Positions 61,469 through 64,000 of a stretch of 64,000 nucleotides of DNA are shown here, piece by piece. Under the pieces are notes generated by a model. The model saw only the letters and a program-made list of their open reading frames with translations. It searched no databases and was not told the DNA's origin. Numbering within the stretch: position 1 is the first letter of the stretch; the number at the start of each line of letters is the position of its first letter. Both the position numbers and the translations under genes were made by a program. Source of the DNA: Nonomuraea solani (lineage in GTDB: Bacteria > Actinomycetota > Actinomycetes > Streptosporangiales > Streptosporangiaceae); NCBI RefSeq assembly GCF_900108335.1, contig NZ_FNVT01000003.1:787563-851562 (forward strand), written 5' to 3'.

Positions 61469-62794
61469 ATGACCACGAAACAGACACTCCCGGCCTGGTC
61501 ATCGACCTTCGCCGTACTCCAGCGCATCGGCCGCTCCCTCATGCTGCCCATCGCCGTGCTCCCCGCCGCCGGCCTGCTGTTCCGCTTCGGCCAGGACGAC
61601 CTGCTCGGCAAGGACGGCCTCGGCGGCGCACTCCCCTGGCTGCTCCCGGTGGCCAGGGTCATGGCGGCGGCCGGCGGCGCCCTCTTCGACCACCTCCCGC
61701 TCCTGTTCGCCGTGGGTGTGGCCATCGGCTTCGCCCGCAGGTCCGACGGCAGCACCGCCCTCGCCGCCCTCGTCGGCTACCTGGTCTTCGACCGGGTCAC
61801 CAAGACGCTGTTCTTCGAGGCGGGCGAGGGCGCCGTCTACGCCAAGGTGGCACTGACCCTCGAAGACGGCACCCGGGTGCTCGACACCGGCGCCCAGAAT
61901 CCCACGGGCGTGCTGGGCGGCATCCTCATCGGTCTCACGGCGGCCCTGCTCTGGCAGCGCTTCCACCGCCTCAAACCGCCCGCCTGGCTGGCCTTCTTCG
62001 GCGGCCGCCGTTCCGTCCCCATCATCACCGCCGTCGCGGCCCTCGCCCTGGGGGTCGCCTTCGGCCTGCTGTGGCGCCCGGCGGCCGACCGGCTGGCGGA
62101 GATCGGCGACTGGCTCTCGGCCCACGGCACGGTCGGCACGGGCCTCTACGGCGTGGCCAACCGCCTGCTCATCCCCCTGGGCCTGCACCACTTCCTCAAC
62201 ACCATCGTCTGGTTCACGCTCCCGGAGTGCCACGCGGGCGTCAACGGCGCGACCAGGGACGCGGCGGGTGACCTGAACTGCTATTTCGCCGGCGAGCAGG
62301 GGGCGGGCCTCTTCATGACCGGCTTCTTCCCCGTCATGATGTTCGGCCTCCTGGGCGCCGCCCTCGCGATGTGGCAGGCCGCCCCGCCCGGCCGCCGCCG
62401 CCCGGTGGGCGGCATCATGCTCTCGGCCGGCCTGACGGCCTTCGTCACCGGCATCACCGAACCCCTGGAGTTCGCCTTCATCTTCGTGGCGCCGCTGCTG
62501 CTGGTGGTCCACGCCCTCCTGACGGGCCTATCGATGGCCCTGATGGCCGAACTGGACGCCCGCCTCGGCTTCACGTTCTCAGGCGGGGCCATCGACCTGC
62601 TCCTGAACGCCGGCAAGTCCAACACCCACGGCCTCCCCCTGATCCTCTTCTTCGGCCTGGCCTACCTCCTCCTCTACTACGCCCTCTTCACCCTCCTGAT
62701 CCGCACCCTCAACCTCCCCACCCCCGGCCGCGAACCCTTGGAAACGGACGCGCGCCAAAACCAACAACCGCCCGGCCGAAAGACTTTGGGATAG
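61469..62794 (+). CDS. PTS EIIC component, GlcNAc/glucose class (copy 2)
   Basis: 441 residues, a tandem paralogue of the preceding EIIC, sharing QRIGRSLMLPIAVLPAAGLL, IGFARRSDGSTALAALVGYL and GITEPLEFAFIFVAPLL. The most different part is the loop near 110-125. The GGGGGAGGG ribosome site abuts the ATG, closer than optimal. With one EIIB in the locus, the two EIICs may share it and differ in sugar preference. Confidence 0.94.
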   Translation: MTTKQTLPAWSSTFAVLQRIGRSLMLPIAVLPAAGLLFRFGQDDLLGKDGLGGALPWLLPVARVMAAAGGALFDHLPLLFAVGVAIGFARRSDGSTALAALVGYLVFDRVTKTLFFEAGEGAVYAKVALTLEDGTRVLDTGAQNPTGVLGGILIGLTAALLWQRFHRLKPPAWLAFFGGRRSVPIITAVAALALGVAFGLLWRPAADRLAEIGDWLSAHGTVGTGLYGVANRLLIPLGLHHFLNTIVWFTLPECHAGVNGATRDAAGDLNCYFAGEQGAGLFMTGFFPVMMFGLLGAALAMWQAAPPGRRRPVGGIMLSAGLTAFVTGITEPLEFAFIFVAPLLLVVHALLTGLSMALMAELDARLGFTFSGGAIDLLLNAGKSNTHGLPLILFFGLAYLLLYYALFTLLIRTLNLPTPGREPLETDARQNQQPPGRKTLG

Positions 62795-62988
62795 CCCTCA
62801 AGCCGGCGTCCCGCGCCCTGAACCACGGGGTGGCCGTCCCTGAGGGGATCCAGCTTCAACAATTCTTTATCCCCAAAACCAGACAAAGCCGGGCCGCAAT
62901 TTCACAACCTGGTGGCATTTGTATTCCTGAGCCGAACCGAAAACTCCTTATATCGATAGTTGCTCCCACTGAGAATTTGGAGGAACGC

Positions 62989-63435
62989 GTGTCCACAGCC
63001 CCCCGCATCGGTCTCACCCCCGCCCCCGAACCGCCGTACGACGACGACCAGCCCTCCGCCCGAACCCCGGCCACCGACGGCGCACTGGCTCTGGACGCCC
63101 GCCCTCTGGTGTGGGGCCCGCCGGGATCCATCCCCGACGAGCGCAAGCTCCGCCACCTGGCCCAGGCCCTGGCCGAGGTGTTGTCCGGCCGCCGCCCGCC
63201 GGAGACCGTCGCCGACCGGCTCACCGACCGCGCCTACCGGGACCTGGTGAGAGCGGGCCGGATGATAACCGCCGGCCGCCCCCCATTCGCCGGAGCCGTC
63301 CATATGAAGGAACCCCGGGAGGGCGCCATTGAAATGTGCGTCCTCGTCCACTGCGGCGACCGCAACCACGTCCTCGCCGTACGCCTGGAACGGCGCGGCG
63401 TGCAATGGCTGTGCACCGACTTCGAAACGGCCTAG
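62989..63435 (+). CDS. Rv3235-family hypothetical protein
   Basis: 148 residues: a Pro-rich N-terminal third and a conserved C-terminal domain (about 52-146; ERKLRHLAQALAEVLSGRRPPETVADRLT and VLVHCGDRNHVLAVRLERRGVQWLCTDFE). This family is usually encoded next to secA in actinobacteria, as here. GTG at 62989 follows GGAGG at five bases. The 194-bp gap upstream holds no visible gene. Function unknown. Confidence 0.82.
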   Translation: MSTAPRIGLTPAPEPPYDDDQPSARTPATDGALALDARPLVWGPPGSIPDERKLRHLAQALAEVLSGRRPPETVADRLTDRAYRDLVRAGRMITAGRPPFAGAVHMKEPREGAIEMCVLVHCGDRNHVLAVRLERRGVQWLCTDFETA

Positions 63436-63444
63436 AAAACCGGA

Positions 63445-63485
63445 AGACCCCCGCTCTCCCGTGACGAACGGGAAAGCGGGGGTCT
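63445..63485. terminator. Bidirectional terminator between Rv3235-like gene and secA
   Basis: AGACCCCCGCTCTCCCGT (63445-63462) pairs with ACGGGAAAGCGGGGGTCT (63468-63485), an 18-bp stem with one mismatch and a five-base loop; the flanking genes converge. Confidence 0.85.
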
Positions 63486-63507
63486 CCGAACGAAACCGGA
63501 ACCCGGA

Positions 63508-64000
63508 TCAGGCCGCGTGCTTCGGGTCCCCGTGGCAGCGCTTGTACTTCTTGCCCGACCCACACGGGCAAGGCGCGTTACGCTCCACGTTGCCGTACGC
63601 GGCCCGCTCCGCCTGAGTCGTGCGGACCTTGGTGTGCTCGACCTCGCCCTGCTCACCGGGCGCCGAGTATTCGAGCTCCGCCGGCCGCTCAGGCCCGCGC
63701 AGCCCGCGCGCGATGATCGAACGGGTCTCCGCGAGAACCGCGTCCTCCTCCTCGACGATCGGGTTCTCCTGCACCTCCACCTCGAGGTTGAACAGGAACC
63801 CGACCGAGTCCTCCTTGATGCCCTCGAGCATCGCGGCGAACATCTCGAAGCCCTCGCGCTGGTACTCGATCTGCGGGTCCTTCTGCGCGTAGGCCCGCAT
63901 GCCGATGCCCTCGCGCAGGTAGTCCATCTCGTAGAGGTGCTCGCGCCACTTGCGGTCGAGGACCGACAGGATCACGCGGCGCTCCAGGTCGCGCGTGGTC
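63508..64000 (-). CDS. secA: Preprotein translocase ATPase SecA, C-terminal part (cut by window edge)
   Basis: The last 163 residues of Sec[21 protein letters not shown] and [20 protein letters not shown] are the helical scaffold/helical wing region, and the SEC-C zinc motif [17 protein letters not shown] ends the protein. SecA drives protein export through SecYEG. The upstream part lies beyond the window. Confidence 0.97.
   Translation of the reverse strand, partial: TTRDLERRVILSVLDRKWREHLYEMDYLREGIGMRAYAQKDPQIEYQREGFEMFAAMLEGIKEDSVGFLFNLEVEVQENPIVEEEDAVLAETRSIIARGLRGPERPAELEYSAPGEQGEVEHTKVRTTQAERAAYGNVERNAPCPCGSGKKYKRCHGDPKHAA

Overview
The window is GC-rich actinobacterial DNA with dense gene packing, many GTG/TTG starts and frequent ATGA/GTGA overlaps. 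Gene families and synteny suggest a Streptosporangiales-type organism such as Nonomuraea or a relative: the prfB-ftsE-ftsX-smpB-ssrA block, a 180-kDa-type NAD-glutamate dehydrogenase, a DasR-type GlcNAc phosphotransferase locus, and secA next to an Rv3235-like gene. The genus is inference. The window cuts dnaE at its left edge and secA at its right edge. I saw no tRNA, rRNA, CRISPR array, transposase or phage gene.

Layout. 1-5.3 kb: dnaE (partial), then a minus-strand operon of NCS1 permease, hydantoinase/oxoprolinase and DUF917 protein. 5.6-8.8 kb: a secreted S8 protease gene broken by two in-frame TAG codons. 9-10.2 kb: a Fic protein. 10.4-16.5 kb: trans-translation and division block (ssrA, a penicillin-binding-protein-like lipoprotein that has lost all catalytic motifs, smpB, ftsX, ftsE, prfB). 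16.6-24.2 kb: a lipoprotein, an HTH/Clp-N pair, and tryptophan 2,3-dioxygenase translationally coupled to the large glutamate dehydrogenase. 24.3-31.3 kb: an ECF sigma factor with a minimal zinc-finger anti-sigma factor, facing an operon for secreted and membrane redox proteins: DUF4142, a Gln-rich DUF1996 protein, a haem-type ferric-reductase-like membrane protein, a NuoF-ferredoxin fusion, then a Tat-type flavin oxidase.

31.3-43 kb: L,D-transpeptidase; an ABC-2 exporter, one permease of which carries a large extracellular lectin-like insertion, facing a two-component system; a rhamnose-type sugar ABC importer; an AraC regulator. 43-49.5 kb: quinone-reductase-like enzyme, acetoacetyl-CoA synthetase, a LysR/serine-hydrolase pair, and an intact class B PBP. 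49.5-53 kb: three HAD hydrolases, a DUF2690 secreted protein and a DUF6912-like protein. 53.2-62.8 kb: an orphan ATP synthase subunit a gene, then a nearly complete GlcNAc circuit: NagZ-like glycosidase, EI, HPr, EIIA, EIIB, SIS-domain deaminase/isomerase, DasR, and two tandem EIIC genes. Two dre-like operators lie in this circuit.

The best candidates for new biology are the ECF-facing Gln-rich/DUF1996/haem/NuoF operon, with an ECF-type promoter exactly placed at its first gene; the motif-less PBP paralogue inside the ftsEX-smpB operon, contrasted with an intact paralogue 35 kb away; the ABC permease with an extracellular lectin-like insert; the orphan atpB; and the doubly amber-interrupted protease.
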